From the NCBI GenBank assembly GCA_036674765.1, contig JARVKI010000068.1, forward strand, positions 124,001 through 188,000: a DNA stretch of 64,000 nucleotides, in the 5' to 3' direction. Source of the DNA: Seiridium cupressi. Its lineage: Eukaryota > Ascomycota > Sordariomycetes > Amphisphaeriales > Sporocadaceae. Position numbers and translations under genes: made by a program. The notes beneath the pieces were generated by a model. It was given only the letters and a program-made list of their open reading frames with translations, ran no database searches and was not told the DNA's origin. Position 1 is the first letter of the stretch, and each line of letters starts with the position of its first letter. Shown here in pieces: positions 10,399 to 23,300 of this stretch.

Positions 10399-12463
10399 TT
10401 AATGCCTGACCTTGACACGAAGCCCATGGCTTCCAGATGCCGGCATGGGGATAATCACTTCGCTATGCGCGACTATGTCCCGCTCCCGGATTGTGTCGTA
10501 CAACTCTAGCGTATACCCTTCCTGCCCCTCGTAGACGTCATACCTGTTAATGATAGTGGCCAACACCATCCCCATCTCTCTGCGCGCAAAATACTGCCTG
10601 TGCATACTGTTAGTATATGCCGTACTTTATATGATGGCAGATGGTCTACTGTGGACCCTACCCAATACAGTTTCTTGAACCTCTTGCGAAAGAGATGAAA
10701 GATCGAGTCAACGTTGGATTGTCAAGCCATCTTTGAGGTCGGTATTCATAAGGCTTCTCGAAAACTTCGGCGTTGGTGTGTGTGATCGAAGTCGACATGC
10801 TCGTCCAAGTTCCGGGTGGGAGTATATAAGTTCGATCAGAGCGCTTGTCATGATAAACGATATCAACTTCAGGCGATACCCGGGCCATGCGAGACATGAC
10901 ACCCGGGTGTAAACGCAGGCTTTCCTGTATCACCGCATTGATGTATGGTAGATTCTCAATATCTCCATAGGATGGGATCGTATTCTTATCTGGGACGACG
11001 TTTCTGATCTCCATCTTGACCTTGTTGTACTCTCCAGGATTCGCAAGTAGCTCAAATAACGTTGCACTGAGTGTGTACGCTGGTTCGACGTATAAATTAG
11101 CCAGAGCCAGTCAACGTGCCAGCTGTCCCATTGGCTGAAGTCACTCGACATACCTGTAGTACCTTCGCCAGCAAGACCAATGAGTTGTGCATCAGCAGCC
11201 ATTCTTGCGTCTGTCTTTTCATTATCTGGCAGCGAACTGCCCAAGATGCCTTCGAATATTGTACTCTTTATGTCTTCAGGATTGGGCGACGAACGAATTT
11301 TACGAACTCTATTGATCCACCACTATGGGGCCATCAGTCTCATAACGTATTCCAAGCGAGGTGAAAGCATACATACGTCTTGTTTTCCGGACATTTCCTC
11401 AGGGTCAGAAAAGATGATACCTAGAGCCCAGGTGGGCATGCTGTTTACCAACGTCATGGTCCAGGGAAACTGTCCGAAGACATGGGTGAGATTGAAATAC
11501 GTGTCTGTCGACGAAAAGTATGCTCGACCCCAGTCCTCCCGGTCGAGAAAATGGAAACAATCGCCAAACGCGTATGTGGTAATAATGTCGCTAGCATACG
11601 CTTTGAAAACGGTATGCATGTGTAGGATCTTCCCGGTCCTTTCTGATCCCTCGCGCCACCGAGCCAGCATTTTCTCCAACTTTTCTTTGATACTCGGCTC
11701 GACTCTGCGGATACTGGCAATCGAAAAGAAGTTGTTTATAGCATTCCGACGGAGCCGATGTTTGTGATGATCAACGGTAGCTACGATTGAGTTTGGTGCT
11801 GTACAAGAGTTTCATTTGTCAGCTTCGACATCTCTCGACGACACAAAGACTCTGAGTTGCTGACTTCCTGTTCGATGGCCAACCATGACCGGTTTATCTG
11901 TCTTCCTGCCACCGGTAGGATACAGAGTATCAATGAACTCTGGGTCGTTGAAGTGTACCTCATTCGGATTCGTCCGCACTATTGGGCCTAGAGAGCAGAA
12001 TGTTTAACGACCAATCATTCTCGCTCGCTTTATAGCTTGTAGTACATACCATATTCATGATGCATCTGCTTCAGGCGCCGAAAATATTTGCCGCCTAGAA
12101 CAACATCATAGTATACCTCATACCACCACGTCATCGCTAATTCTCGTCAGATAAGCTCAAGGTCCATGACCGCTCGGAACTGCCGCGCGAGCTAGCAATT
12201 TCGACTAACCTGCAAGCCTGGGACCTGGAACACCTGCCAAAGGATGCAGAGTGACTTTCATAAGAATTAGTCTTGTGAAGTACCAAAGCGAAGATGTGGT
12301 TAAATCATCAATATTCACCTCTGTATATGGCAAGACAAAAGCCCCAAGCAACATATCCTATAGAAAGACAAATTATAATATGATAAGCAGCCAGAAGAGG
12401 CTCACATACACTATAACTTGGCAGCCACGGCGGCAGGTCAAGGGAAGAAACTAACGCCGACAT
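10399..12463 (-). CDS. cytochrome P450 monooxygenase of the polyketide cluster
   Basis: Nine exons on the minus strand: 12412..12463, 12319..12357, 12210..12254, 12050..12136, 11865..11987, 11377..11798, 11154..11322, 10662..11079 and 10399..10606; 520 residues with all splice phases consistent. The N-terminus carries a single hydrophobic ER anchor (YVAWGFCLAIY), then the hinge HPLAGVPGPRLAA. Other P450 marks are the I-helix AGEGTTAYTL, ESLRLHPG (K-helix ExxR), YRPQRW (PERF-like) and the heme loop FARGSRNCIG with the axial Cys. Microsomal class II enzymes of this type hydroxylate, epoxidise or desaturate the cluster product using NADPH-P450 reductase. The gene looks fully intact. It is divergent from the FAD oxidase across 0.9 kb. 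Subfamily cannot be fixed by eye. Confidence 0.92.
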
Positions 12464-13385
12464 TCTGTGATGCAATATTGTAGTATACTACACTTGAGTG
12501 TCTAGAAATGCGCAACCAAGCTATGATCCAGATGCTGTTAAGCAGCTCGAGTCTTTAACTTGCTTAATAACGGAAAATCCGAGGAAACTATGACCATTGC
12601 TGACAGACTTGGATCATGACCGAGTTGCACTGACGTGACCAAATGGTAGCAGTTTGCGCAACCGACTTGTACGGCAGACATGCAAGCCCCAATACTAGTC
12701 ATACCATGTCAACCAGTCACGCGTCAATAAATCCATCGACACGGTACTAAGAGTACGTTATACCTCTGCTTACACTGTTGACCGATGTAATTAGAAATGA
12801 CAGAAGCCTGTTGCATGCAGATCCCATTACTTCGCATAGACCATCCCTGATGTTGCCTCTTACTCCACAGACGAATAAGCTGTTTACCTTGCATACGTTC
12901 TTGCATCTATTACACACAGCGTAAGAGTTAGACCGAGCCTCACATGACCTTTAGCATTGCTAGCAGGGTTAGCGGGACAGGCATTCCTTATCGTCCGGTG
13001 GTGACGCCGCACAAGGTAATACACATGAATCCCACGGGGTCAGCCGCAATGCGGCGAAAACAATTAACCCAATAGCCACCAAGTAGTTCCTCTGGCGTAA
13101 ATAGTGGCGTACCGAAAGGTGGCGCAGGATCATTATCAGCTGAGACTGAATCCTTCAATGATGGCCTGGCTAAGCCTCCTAATCTTGAAGGAAGAGAGGT
13201 GTGTGAGCACTCAAAGACATAGCTGAGAAAGCCTGGTAGACACTAAATAAAGTGATAATCAAGCCAGAAAAGAATTAGATAAATAGAAGTTTGCAGTCGA
13301 ACAACAAGGAGGGCCTTGGCAGAGTCCCTGATCATCGGAGTATAGACCCCTTAATTCGTCTTTGTAGTGCACCAGCAGATCGGCA
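12464..13385. promoter_or_regulatory. shared divergent promoter region, P450 / FAD oxidase
   Basis: 0.9-kb spacer between divergent cluster genes. No TOXE-box match was seen on either strand. No additional gene is supported. Confidence 0.3.
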
Positions 13386-15179
13386 ATGCATGTTCCTGCA
13401 GGTTCCAAGGTCTCGGCGTTGATAGCCACGCTGACCATACGTTTCACCACTGCCAAATATACCCAAAGCAACTGCCGATACCTGCCGGGCGATGCACAAT
13501 GGCCAACCGACAAGGATTGGCGTGAGTTAAACACCACAACCAATGGCAAACTAATCGTCGGCACCCCTCTTGCCCAGGCATGCTACACTCCGACTGTAGA
13601 CTTTGACCGAGACTCATGCACCAAAGTTCGAGATGCATAGACGTTGGGGGAGACCTAGCAAGTATTACCCATACATCTAGTCTGGCACTATCAAGTAGGT
13701 CGCACAACATCTGATCTCATATAGTTACGAAGATGCTGTCAACATAATGTCTCCGTATTGGCTTAATGATACCTGTAGCCCCTTCTCGGGCACATCATGC
13801 AAGCAAGGTAACATCGCTTCTTACGCTGTCGAGATTGATGGTGCCAAGACTGTGACTGCTGCACTCAAGTTCGCTCGAGAAAAGAACGTCAGGGTTTCGA
13901 TCAAGAACACCGGACATGACTACATCGGGCGCTCCAATGGACGGGGGTCTCTCGCTCTGTGGACGCACAAGCTCAAGGACATTTCGGTATTGCAGTACCA
14001 CAGTTCATATTACACAGGGCCGGCCCTCAAGGCGGGGGCTGGAGTGCAATTTTTCGAGGCATACAAGGCTGCAGCTGCAAGCAACTTGCGTGTACTGGGA
14101 GGCTACTGTCCTACAGTTGGCATGGTAGGGGGCTACGTCCAAGGTGGTGGACACGGTCCACTTGCAGCAAGCTATGGACTCGCTGCTGACAATACTCTGG
14201 AGTTCGAGGTTGTCACGGCGGATGGACAGCATTTGACTGCCTCACGCACTCAGAATCCCGATCTGTACTGGGCACTCAGTGGTGGCGGAGCACGCACTTA
14301 CGCTGTGGTGCTCTCACTGACAACAAAAGCTCATCCTGATGGCCGCACGAGTGGCGCGTCACTGGTGATAGCCAACACTGACCCAGACTCCTATTGGGCT
14401 GCTATCTCAAGCTTCCACAAAAGGATGGTTGATATGAACAAATTCCCGGGTTTGCAACTTCTTGGGGCTTCGATAAATCCGCATTTTCGCTCAATGTTGC
14501 CACTTTTACTGGCGGAACTCAAAAGGACATGCAGAATGCTTTGCAACCATTTTTGCAAGACCTCCAAAAACTCCATATATCGACAATCAGCTATGCAACT
14601 ACGGAACATCCAACGTTCTATGAACATTTCGAGCAATACACCTTCCCACCAGAGATCTATCAAACCAACAGTACCCTTGGTGGGCGGCTTATTCCTGTGT
14701 CGACAGTGAGGGACAACCTGTCGGGTTTAATCAAAGCATTCCGTACCATTACAAACGACGCGTCCTTCCCGAGAAACCGCATCAGCGGAATCTCCTTGAA
14801 TGTCACACACTCTCGCGTTGGTAATTCTCCAGGCGCCAATGCTGTTATTCCTGCGTGGAGAGATGCGCTGTACACTCTTAATGTCGGAATCGGGGTCAGT
14901 CCCGATGATCCGGCCACTGAGCTGCAAGCTATTCAGGACAAGGCAAACGAGTGGCAGGCCTTGTTCAACCCCTTGACTCCGGGAGGTGGAGGTTATCTCA
15001 ATGAGGCCACCTACGATAATCCAGCTTGGAAGGTCGACTACTTCGGCAAGGACTACGACAAACTTCTGACCATCAAGAAGAGGCACGACCCGGACTTCAC
15101 CTTCTGGCAGCATACGTCCGTTGGGACCGATGCATACTGGTCCGTGGCCGGAGATGGAAGATTATGCCGCATCAGTTAA
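13386..15179 (+). pseudogene. BBE-like FAD-linked oxidase, frameshifted
   Basis: A berberine bridge enzyme-type (FAD_binding_4/BBE) oxidase, normally a secreted or cluster-associated enzyme that oxidises alcohols or makes oxidative rings. Three coding blocks are visible. About 13386-13640 is the Cys-containing N-terminal part (CRYLPGDAQWP ... NGKLIVGTPLAQACY). 13747 to about 14460 is the FAD domain, with NTGHD (His for covalent FAD) and GGYCPTVGMVGG (Cys for a second linkage). About 14460-15179 is the BBE C-terminus (DPDFTF, GDGRLC). The second and third blocks are in different frames, and conserved-looking sequence continues across the switch near 14456-14465 without splice signals, so a one-base loss is likely. 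Stops also separate the first two blocks (13638-13735), with no convincing intron. Confidence 0.75.
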
Positions 15180-15355
15180 TGTTATCCATTCACTTGCCAA
15201 GACAAAAGATTTCATTCATGTTTCTGTTAGGGCTAGGTCTTTTCCTACAAGAATAAGTGTCAATTAGAGTTCGATCACGTTATATTCATTATATACGTAT
15301 AGATTCGCATTTATTTTCCTTTTTGGTGTGTCGGCAATAGATATTTAAGACTCCA

Positions 15356-16540
15356 TTATCTAGTCATGTTATCCAAAGCTAGTCTAAAGAACTCGACCAT
15401 TGCCTCTCTAATCTGAACGGAACCCTCACCAGTAAGTATCGACATGTGCCCCTTTCCGTTTGCCATGTATATTTTCTTAGGTGTTGACAACTTGTCATAG
15501 ACAGCTCTCTGCTCCACGGCTGGGGAAATATTATCCTGTTCTGGCACTATGAACATGGTTGGAACCCCTTCGAGCATCTCCTCCAACAATTCTATTGGGC
15601 GAAACAGTGCCATTTTGTGATAAGACTGTAGGGTGATACGGTCTCTGAAGTTGGGATGACCACGTACAGCTGCCTCTCGCATCAAGAAGTAAGCTTCTTT
15701 CCCACCGGGGCCCCCAGATCCGGCATAACCTATGGGATTCTCCCCTTTGCTATTGAAAGGCTGCAAAGTCAAGGGCTCATTCCCCCGCAGTTGTGATTGT
15801 CGGTCCTTCATCAGAAGTGGAAATGCTCACGCTCGTTTATCCGCTCGAACGAAACGAAAAATGGGACAAACCTTTGAACTTGATTAGTCCATGAGAACGT
15901 CGAACATGGTTTCTCAAGGCAAACCGTTGGAAATATAAATGATTGGTGCTCTCATGATAATTCAATGGCCAGTGCATCGTACATTGTGCCGGATCAGGAC
16001 ACGGGTGAGGATGGACAGACTTACCATTAATACGGCTGCAACACGACTGTCAATCGCTGCTGCAACTCCGCTCACAGTTGCACCAAGAGACATCCCCCAC
16101 AAGAGTATCTGTCGCTGTTGAATGGTTGGCAGAGTCACGGCGTAGCTTACGACATCTGCCGTTATATGTCAACACGACATTTACTAAATACGCTGCGCAA
16201 GGCTGAACTCACCGGAAATATCTTGCGACATCTGTATTGGGTCAATCTGGTTGGGAGGAACTCCACCACTTCCGCCGATACTCCTGGAATCGTAGAGAAG
16301 CACGTTGAACCCAGCTGATTGGAGGAACTCGGCAGTTTCTGCAAGGCTCATCTCTTTGACGCAATTAAACTAGAAGGCGTTGAGTGACTTTTCCCATTGC
16401 AGGACAAATGGGATGCAACCCACTCCATGCGTCATGATCACGATAGGCGCTGGCCCAGAGACTTCAAAGAGCCAAGCCTCTAGGTTAATGCCATCAATGG
16501 TTTTGCATTCCACGATGCGGTAAAGCTGAACAGAGCCCAT
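15356..16540 (-). CDS. alpha/beta-hydrolase, polyketide transferase (af380)-like
   Basis: Five exons on the minus strand: 16424..16540, 16213..16369, 16025..16155, 15872..15950 and 15356..15825; 317 residues. The ATG at 16540 begins the conserved strand (VECKTIDGINLEAWLFEV); 30 open codons upstream (to 16630) are also possible. Splicing restores the oxyanion segment MTHG-FNCVKEMSL. The triad is readable: Ser in GMSLG, Asp in VPEQDN, His in GKGH. The layout resembles fungal hydrolases named polyketide transferases (fumagillin af380 group) and AK/ACT-toxin cluster hydrolases. These act next to reducing PKSs to release or transfer the acyl chain. That role is inferred from family and its divergent position 770 bp from the PKS. 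The third intron boundary is the least certain. Confidence 0.82.
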
Positions 16541-17309
16541 CGGTGCGGACAGAAGGTCACAAGGTATTGGCGCAGAGAATGCGACTGTAAAATAACGGTA
16601 AATAAAACGCAGCACAGCTGTATGATGCATTCAACGTAAGGCAGTAGAACATTGCTGAGAAAGCTTGCGAAAATAATTGACCATCAGAAACCCCAAATGA
16701 AAACTGTCAAAAGAGTGCTGAAAGGTCCCATGGCCCGATTACAGCATTCTGGGGGAAGGCTACGAGCTTCACACTATAATCGTACACGACCTTTTCGGCT
16801 GTGTGGCATAAGAGTGGCGCCATGACTGCAGGCGGATGTAACTGCATATCAGTCTGACAATGGTCATAGTAAACTCGATGCATTGTCAACAATTATGACG
16901 CTTACGTGGGCGTCATTCAACCACTGTCATGGTTGAATCTTTCACGCCGATTATTACGGCCGAAAGAATAATTCATCCGGTTCAATTGAGTTGGAAATTT
17001 GAACTAGACATCGTAGGCTTGCAAGCACCAGCAAAAGGCTTGCTTAACATAAAGAGCCAACAAAAAACAGGGGAATGCAGTTAGACGGTGACAAAGATAC
17101 TCCAAGGGTTTGATACGGTTATAGCTTATCAAGGAGCAAGCATCCACGCTTATGAAGATTTGTCGGTATTGCACCTCCAAGCCGGGCTTGCTACAGTATT
17201 AAGTACCTTTGGGCGCTTTATTCATTGTGGTTTCTGGCCCATTGTTTCTACAATCTTATAACTCATTATTATCTCAACTTCGTGTGCCTTATCTCTCAAT
17301 AAAGAGGTC
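16541..17309. promoter_or_regulatory. shared divergent promoter region, hydrolase / PKS
   Basis: 770-bp spacer between the divergent hydrolase and PKS, so a likely coordinated promoter. No recognisable binding site was identified. Confidence 0.35.
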
Positions 17310-20300
17310 ATGGCTAAAACAAGACATCGCCAGCAGGAGCCTGTGGCCATCATTGGCTTCGCGTGTCGTCTACCTGGGGGGGACAACACGCCTCAGAAGC
17401 TTTGGGATTTCCTAGAACGGGGAGATATCGCATCTCGCACTGTTCCAGAGACCCGTTTCAGTTTTGCAGGTCATTTTGATGGTTCCCTGAAACCCAAGAC
17501 TCTACGCCAGGCCGGTGGTATGTTTCTTGGCGATATCGATCCAGCTGACTTCGATGCCGGGTTTTTCGAGGTCGGTGGTGCAGAGGCCATAGCCATGGAT
17601 CCGAATCAGCGTCAGATGCTCGAAGTGGTTTTTGAGGGACTCGAGAATGCCGGGATTCCCCTAGAGAAACTTGATAATCAGCCTGTCGGATGCTTTGTGG
17701 GCTCCTATGCAGCTGATTATGCCGACATGCAGAACAGGGACCCAGAAGATCGCCCAGCTAATAACGCTCTTGGTGTAGGAAGAGCAATACTCGCCAATCG
17801 TCTCAGTCACTTTCTCAACGTCAAAGGCCCTAGCGTCACACTTGACACTGCTTGTTCGGGTAGTCTGCAGGGTCTTGATCTAGCATGTTGTTATCTACAG
17901 TCGGGTGATATCAACGCAGCCATAGTTGCCACTAGCAATTTGTACATGAGCCCGGAGCATTTGATTGATACTGGCAGCATCGGAAGTGCTCATTCGGTAA
18001 GTTGAACTGCATAATATCATCATGAGCAGTTGTTCGTATACTGATCGATACGTAAGCCAACTGCCTTATGCCACACGTTCGATGTGGCTGCTGATGGATA
18101 CGTCAAAGCTGAGGCTGTCAGCACAATCATCGTGAAACGGTTAGAAGACGCGATCCGGGACCGAGATCCCATACGTGCCGTCGTGTTGGGCACTGCATCG
18201 AATAGTAACGGTCGCACGGCAGGCATTGCCAGTCCCAGCGCCGAAGCTCAGTCCATGGCCATTCGAGCTGCATATGCCCACGCGGGTATCACTGACCTGA
18301 GTCAAACAACATATCTCGAGGTAAGAAATTAGCCCGTCCATCCTACGTCAATATTGATCTGACTTCAATCCGTAGTGCCATGGTACAGGTACTCAAGCGG
18401 GAGATCCAACTGAAGTTCGTGGTATTGGTTCTGTTTTCGCAGCCACACGTGCCGCGGACAACCCATTGATCATCGGATCGGTGAGTCAAATTTCTAATCT
18501 CGGAAATCAGGCAGATGAAAACCGAATACCACAAGATCACAAGTGTACCAAGGTTAACAAATTGGTTTTCTTAGGTCAAAAGTAATATCGGCCATTCAGA
18601 GCCGGCAGCTGGTATCTCTGGGTTACTCAAGGCAATCCTGTCAATTGAGAACGGGTTTCTTCCAGGAAACCCTACGTTCATCAATCCGAGCCCTAAAAGT
18701 AAGTGGCTGATGTCTCAGCATAGTTGTGCATGTGTGAGCTGATAGGAATGGTCTATAGTTGATTTTGCCAGCAACAAGGTAAAGGCATTCCGCCATGGTA
18801 TTCCGTGGCCTGAGAACGCCCCAAAAAGAGCCAGCATCAACTCTTTTGGCTACGGAGGTTTGTCCACATACCCACAATATTGCAACTAGAGTTTTTGTAC
18901 TGATGTGAACCAAAGGATCCACCGCGCATGCCATCATTGAGCAACCGCGAGCCGACGATCAGTCACACCACATCTCATCCTTTGTTTCTGCCGAAGATGA
19001 TTTCGTAACCATCAACGAAGATGCGCCGCGGCCGTCTGTCTTGGTACTTTCAGCGAACGATTCTGGTTCTCTACAAGCGGGTATCAAATCACTAGCTGAT
19101 CATTTAATTAACCCTCGCGTCAAAGTTGGCCTGTCTGACCTTGCTTTTACCCTGTCCGAACGCAGGACGAGACTCTGGCACCGGGCGTTCACCACCACAC
19201 ACAACACCGAGCTTGATGAGACAACAGCGACCTGGACAACGACGAAGAAGAGCCCACAAGCACCAAGATTTGGTTTCGTTTTCACAGGTCAAGGCGCGCA
19301 ATGGCCGCAAACGGGTAGGCAGCTTGTGCAATTCTTTCCCTGGACGCGGAAGATTCTCGAAGAGTAAGTTTTGCCATTTAGTATATAGCGCAATGACACT
19401 GTCGGAAGTAGTCCATGCTAACTTCACGTTACTGTATCGCGCAGACTTGATGATGTGCTGAAAAATTTGCGGCAGCCTCCGACGTGGTCGCTCCTTAGCG
19501 AGCTGACAGAGCCCCGTACTCCTGAGCACCTCCGCCAGCCCGAGTTTTCCCAGCCCGAGTTTTCCCAGCCCTTAGTCACAGCACTTCAGCTCTGTATCAT
19601 CGCTGTTTTGGAGACTTGGGGAGTGAAGCCCGACAACGTTGTCGGACACTCTTCTGGAGAAATCGCTGCCGCATACGCTGCAGGGCATCTCGACCGTGCG
19701 GGGGCCATCACCGCGGCTTGCTACCGTGGACGCGCTGCATTGAACCGCAGACATGAAGCCGAGCAAGACGTGGGCATGTTGGCAGTCGGACTAGGTGCTG
19801 AAGCGGCAACTGAGTTCCTCAACGAGCATGTCGACGAGGCTTGGATCGCGTGCTTCAACAGTCCAAGCAGTGTCACGATCTCCGGAAAGGTTCCGGCAAT
19901 TGAATCATTACGCCAACAAATCACCGCTGCCGGACATTTTGCTCGGCGGTTACAAGTCGACCTGGCTTATCATTCAGAATTGATGAATGCCATCGGCGAA
20001 GAATACGAGCTTCTTCCTTCGCAAGAGACTAGTTTCTGTCCATCAGATAATATCAAAGATGGCCATGCCTCTTTGTTCTCTTCGGTCAGCCAGTCCAAGA
20101 GAGATACACCAACAGACGCTGCATACTGGAAAGCGAACATGGTATCGGCAGTCCGCTTCGATGGTGCAATGAAATCAATGCTCGAAGGGACCGATGCGCC
20201 CAACATCTTGATCGAAATAGGGCCATCCGGAGCCCTGGCTGGCCCCATATCTCAGATTCTCAAGTCTCTGCCAACAGCAATCGGAGGCGATATCACGTAC

Positions 20301-23300
20301 TTGTCTTCTTGGGCTCGTGGTGATAACTCCGGGAAATCTCTCTTCGATGTCGCTGGTCGATTGTGGGCTCTGGGAGCTCCTATTAATCTTGCCGTTGTTA
20401 ACGAGTACAGCGGTCAAGAACGAACGATTGTCGATCTACCAAACTATAACTGGAACCACAGCGTCAAATACTGGCATGAGAATGCCGCAAGCAAAGATTG
20501 GCGTTTCCGGAAATATATCGTTCATGATTTGCTCGGCAGCAAGATTCTTGGAAGTTCATGGCATGCGCCCACTTGGCGATCGCGCTTGAACGTTGCCAAC
20601 GTTCCGTGGCTTATGGATCATCGAATGGGTAAGACCTCTATGCTAGAATCTCTATCATACAAAATGCTCAATTGACCTTTAGGTGGCGATGCAATTATGC
20701 CTGGTGCAGGGTTTATCACAATGGCATTGGAGGCCCTATATCAGAAGCATAGCGCTTTGATCCAGCCGGAAGAGATCGTTCCAAGAAACGATATGTGCTA
20801 CCGCTTTCGCAATGTGCGCTTCAGTAGAGCCCTTGTACTCGAAGAGGGCAAAGATGTTATCATCACGTTCAGCTTGACAGCAGTACCGGGAGACAAGCAT
20901 TGGCATGAATTCCGCATCTCCACGACCGAAGGCGACGTTCAATCGGAACATTGTTCAGGGCTGGTCCGAACCCAGGATCCCATTGACGATCCTGTGCGAG
21001 GTGCCGATGCTCTACCACTCATGTCACCTCAAGCTCCAAAGTTATGGTACAAGTGCCAAAGAGAAATTGGCATGGAGTTCGGCCCCGCGTTTCAGAAACT
21101 TATTGAAGTCGAGGCCGTCACTGGTCACCGGGAATGTCGCACATTGATCTCTTTGGAACCATCTGAAGGCAAATACAATCCTCAATCGTACTACCCGATC
21201 CACCCCGCTGCCCTCGACGGTTGCTTGCAGACAGTCGTGCCTTCCAACGCCTCGTGCGACCGTACGAATGTCAAGAGTGTTATGATTCCTGCACTTACTG
21301 ATGATTTTGTTATCAATAAGGTTCCGACAATGTTTCGCAGAGGCCGCTCAAAGGCCACATCCGTCTACGGGGGGCCGTGGAAGGCTAGAGACAGAAAAGA
21401 GTTGGGTTGCAAACACAACAGTTTACAATGCTGAAACTGGACAGCTGGTCATGCAGATTACCGGGCTGAACTACACGAAGCTCGATGTTGCCCCAAAGAC
21501 AGACCCTCACACATTTCATTGTGTGACTTGGAAGCCAGATATTGCCTTTTTGAATCAGGACCAGGCAACTTACCTAAGTCCTGAACGTGAATCCAGCAAG
21601 CTAGATATGATAGTAGACTTGGTTGCCTACAAGAAGCCGACTCTGAAAGTCTTGGAGATCTACCTCGGTGGTGCGGGCTCTACTAGTCTTTGGTTCAACG
21701 CTGGTGATGTGTCTGTCAGAGCCGCATACGCTCGATACGATTTCGGATCCCCTGATGCCAAAGTATTGGTCAATATGGAAACACAACTCAAGGACAAAGG
21801 AAACGCCGAGTTTCATTCTATTGCAAAAGACGATGTAGTCCATGGGTTGCCGTCGGATATCACCTATGACCTTATCATCTTAAGGGCTTCAACCAAAGCC
21901 GCCACTACAAACATACATGAGTCGCTTGACAAGCTGAAAGCATTTCTCGTAAACGGATCTTTCATGCTCCTGGTTCGTACCCACAGCACCGAATATCTGG
22001 ACGACGCAGAGGAGGAGTCTTCTGATGTGTTCGACACCCGGCCGACAACCCCTCTCGAGGGTCCTGACCCAGTATCACGGTCTTCACCCTCAATCATTGG
22101 TAGCGCCACCAGCTCCATAAGTTCTACTGTATCGGATGAAGAGACATTCAAGAGGGTAGATGGCGCTGCGGTCCCAGCAAAGATAGCTCCGCCCAGCTTG
22201 ATTTCTGTCGTGGAGATTTTCGGAACCGGCCAGGACCCGCAAGCTTTCCTTTTCAAGTTGTCAGACAACAAAGATCCTGTCATTGCAGCAGCATCTAGCA
22301 CGGCTCGTCATTTGGCTGTCCTTTACCTATCGAAAGATGCGCCAAGGTCCCTGGCACCGTCTCTACAATCTAGCTTGGAGAGTTCAGGTTGGACCATCAC
22401 GCACCATACAGACTATTCTCCGAAGGCAACTCGTGGAGCAGTGGTGTTGGTGCTTGATGAACTTTCCAATGCCGTCTTGGCCCACGCGAATGAATCTCAG
22501 TGGAGTGCAATCAAAAGCGTCATCAGCTGTGGTGGTCCACTTCTTTGGGTCACCAAAGGAGCACAAGGATCCGTAACAGAGCCCAACAACGCCTTGGTCC
22601 ACGGTCTGTTCCGAGTCGCGAGACAAGAAGACAGCAGTGTGAAATTGACAACTTTGGATGTTCAGTCTAGTACAAATCCAGCGACCAGCTCTGTCATTGC
22701 ACAAGTCCTTGGCCTCCTCACCTCTGGAGCGAATTTTGAGACAGAATACATGGAACGTGATGGGATACTCCATGCCCAACGTATTATACCCGATACGATT
22801 CTGAACGATTTCCGGCGTGCTGAGGTTGATGGTATCGAGCCTGTTCTCAAAGGATTCCACAGTGCCGAAGCTCAAGTACAACTGCGAGCTGAGCGCTTAG
22901 GAACACTTCAGAGCCTCATGTGGTGTGAGACTGAGTCCGGCGATGCGCCAGTGCTCAACGATGGGCAAATAGAGGTAGAAGTGATGGCTGTGGGAGTCAA
23001 CTTCAAAGATGTGGCCATCACCATGGGTATCGTACCTGACGATGAGTACAACATTGGTTTTGAGTGCGCTGGTGTGGTGAGGCGCATGGCTCCAGGCACC
23101 CACAAGTTCAATGTCGGTGATCGAGTTTGTATGCTCAAAGCCGGAAGCTATGCAAATCGTGTCAAAGTCTCTGTCGACCGATGCCATGTCATCCCCGATG
23201 CAATGACGTTCGAAGAAGCTGCCACGATTCCATCAGTATATCTATGCTCGCTTTATGCAATGTACCATCTTGGAAATTTCAAAGAAGGACAGGTATGTCT

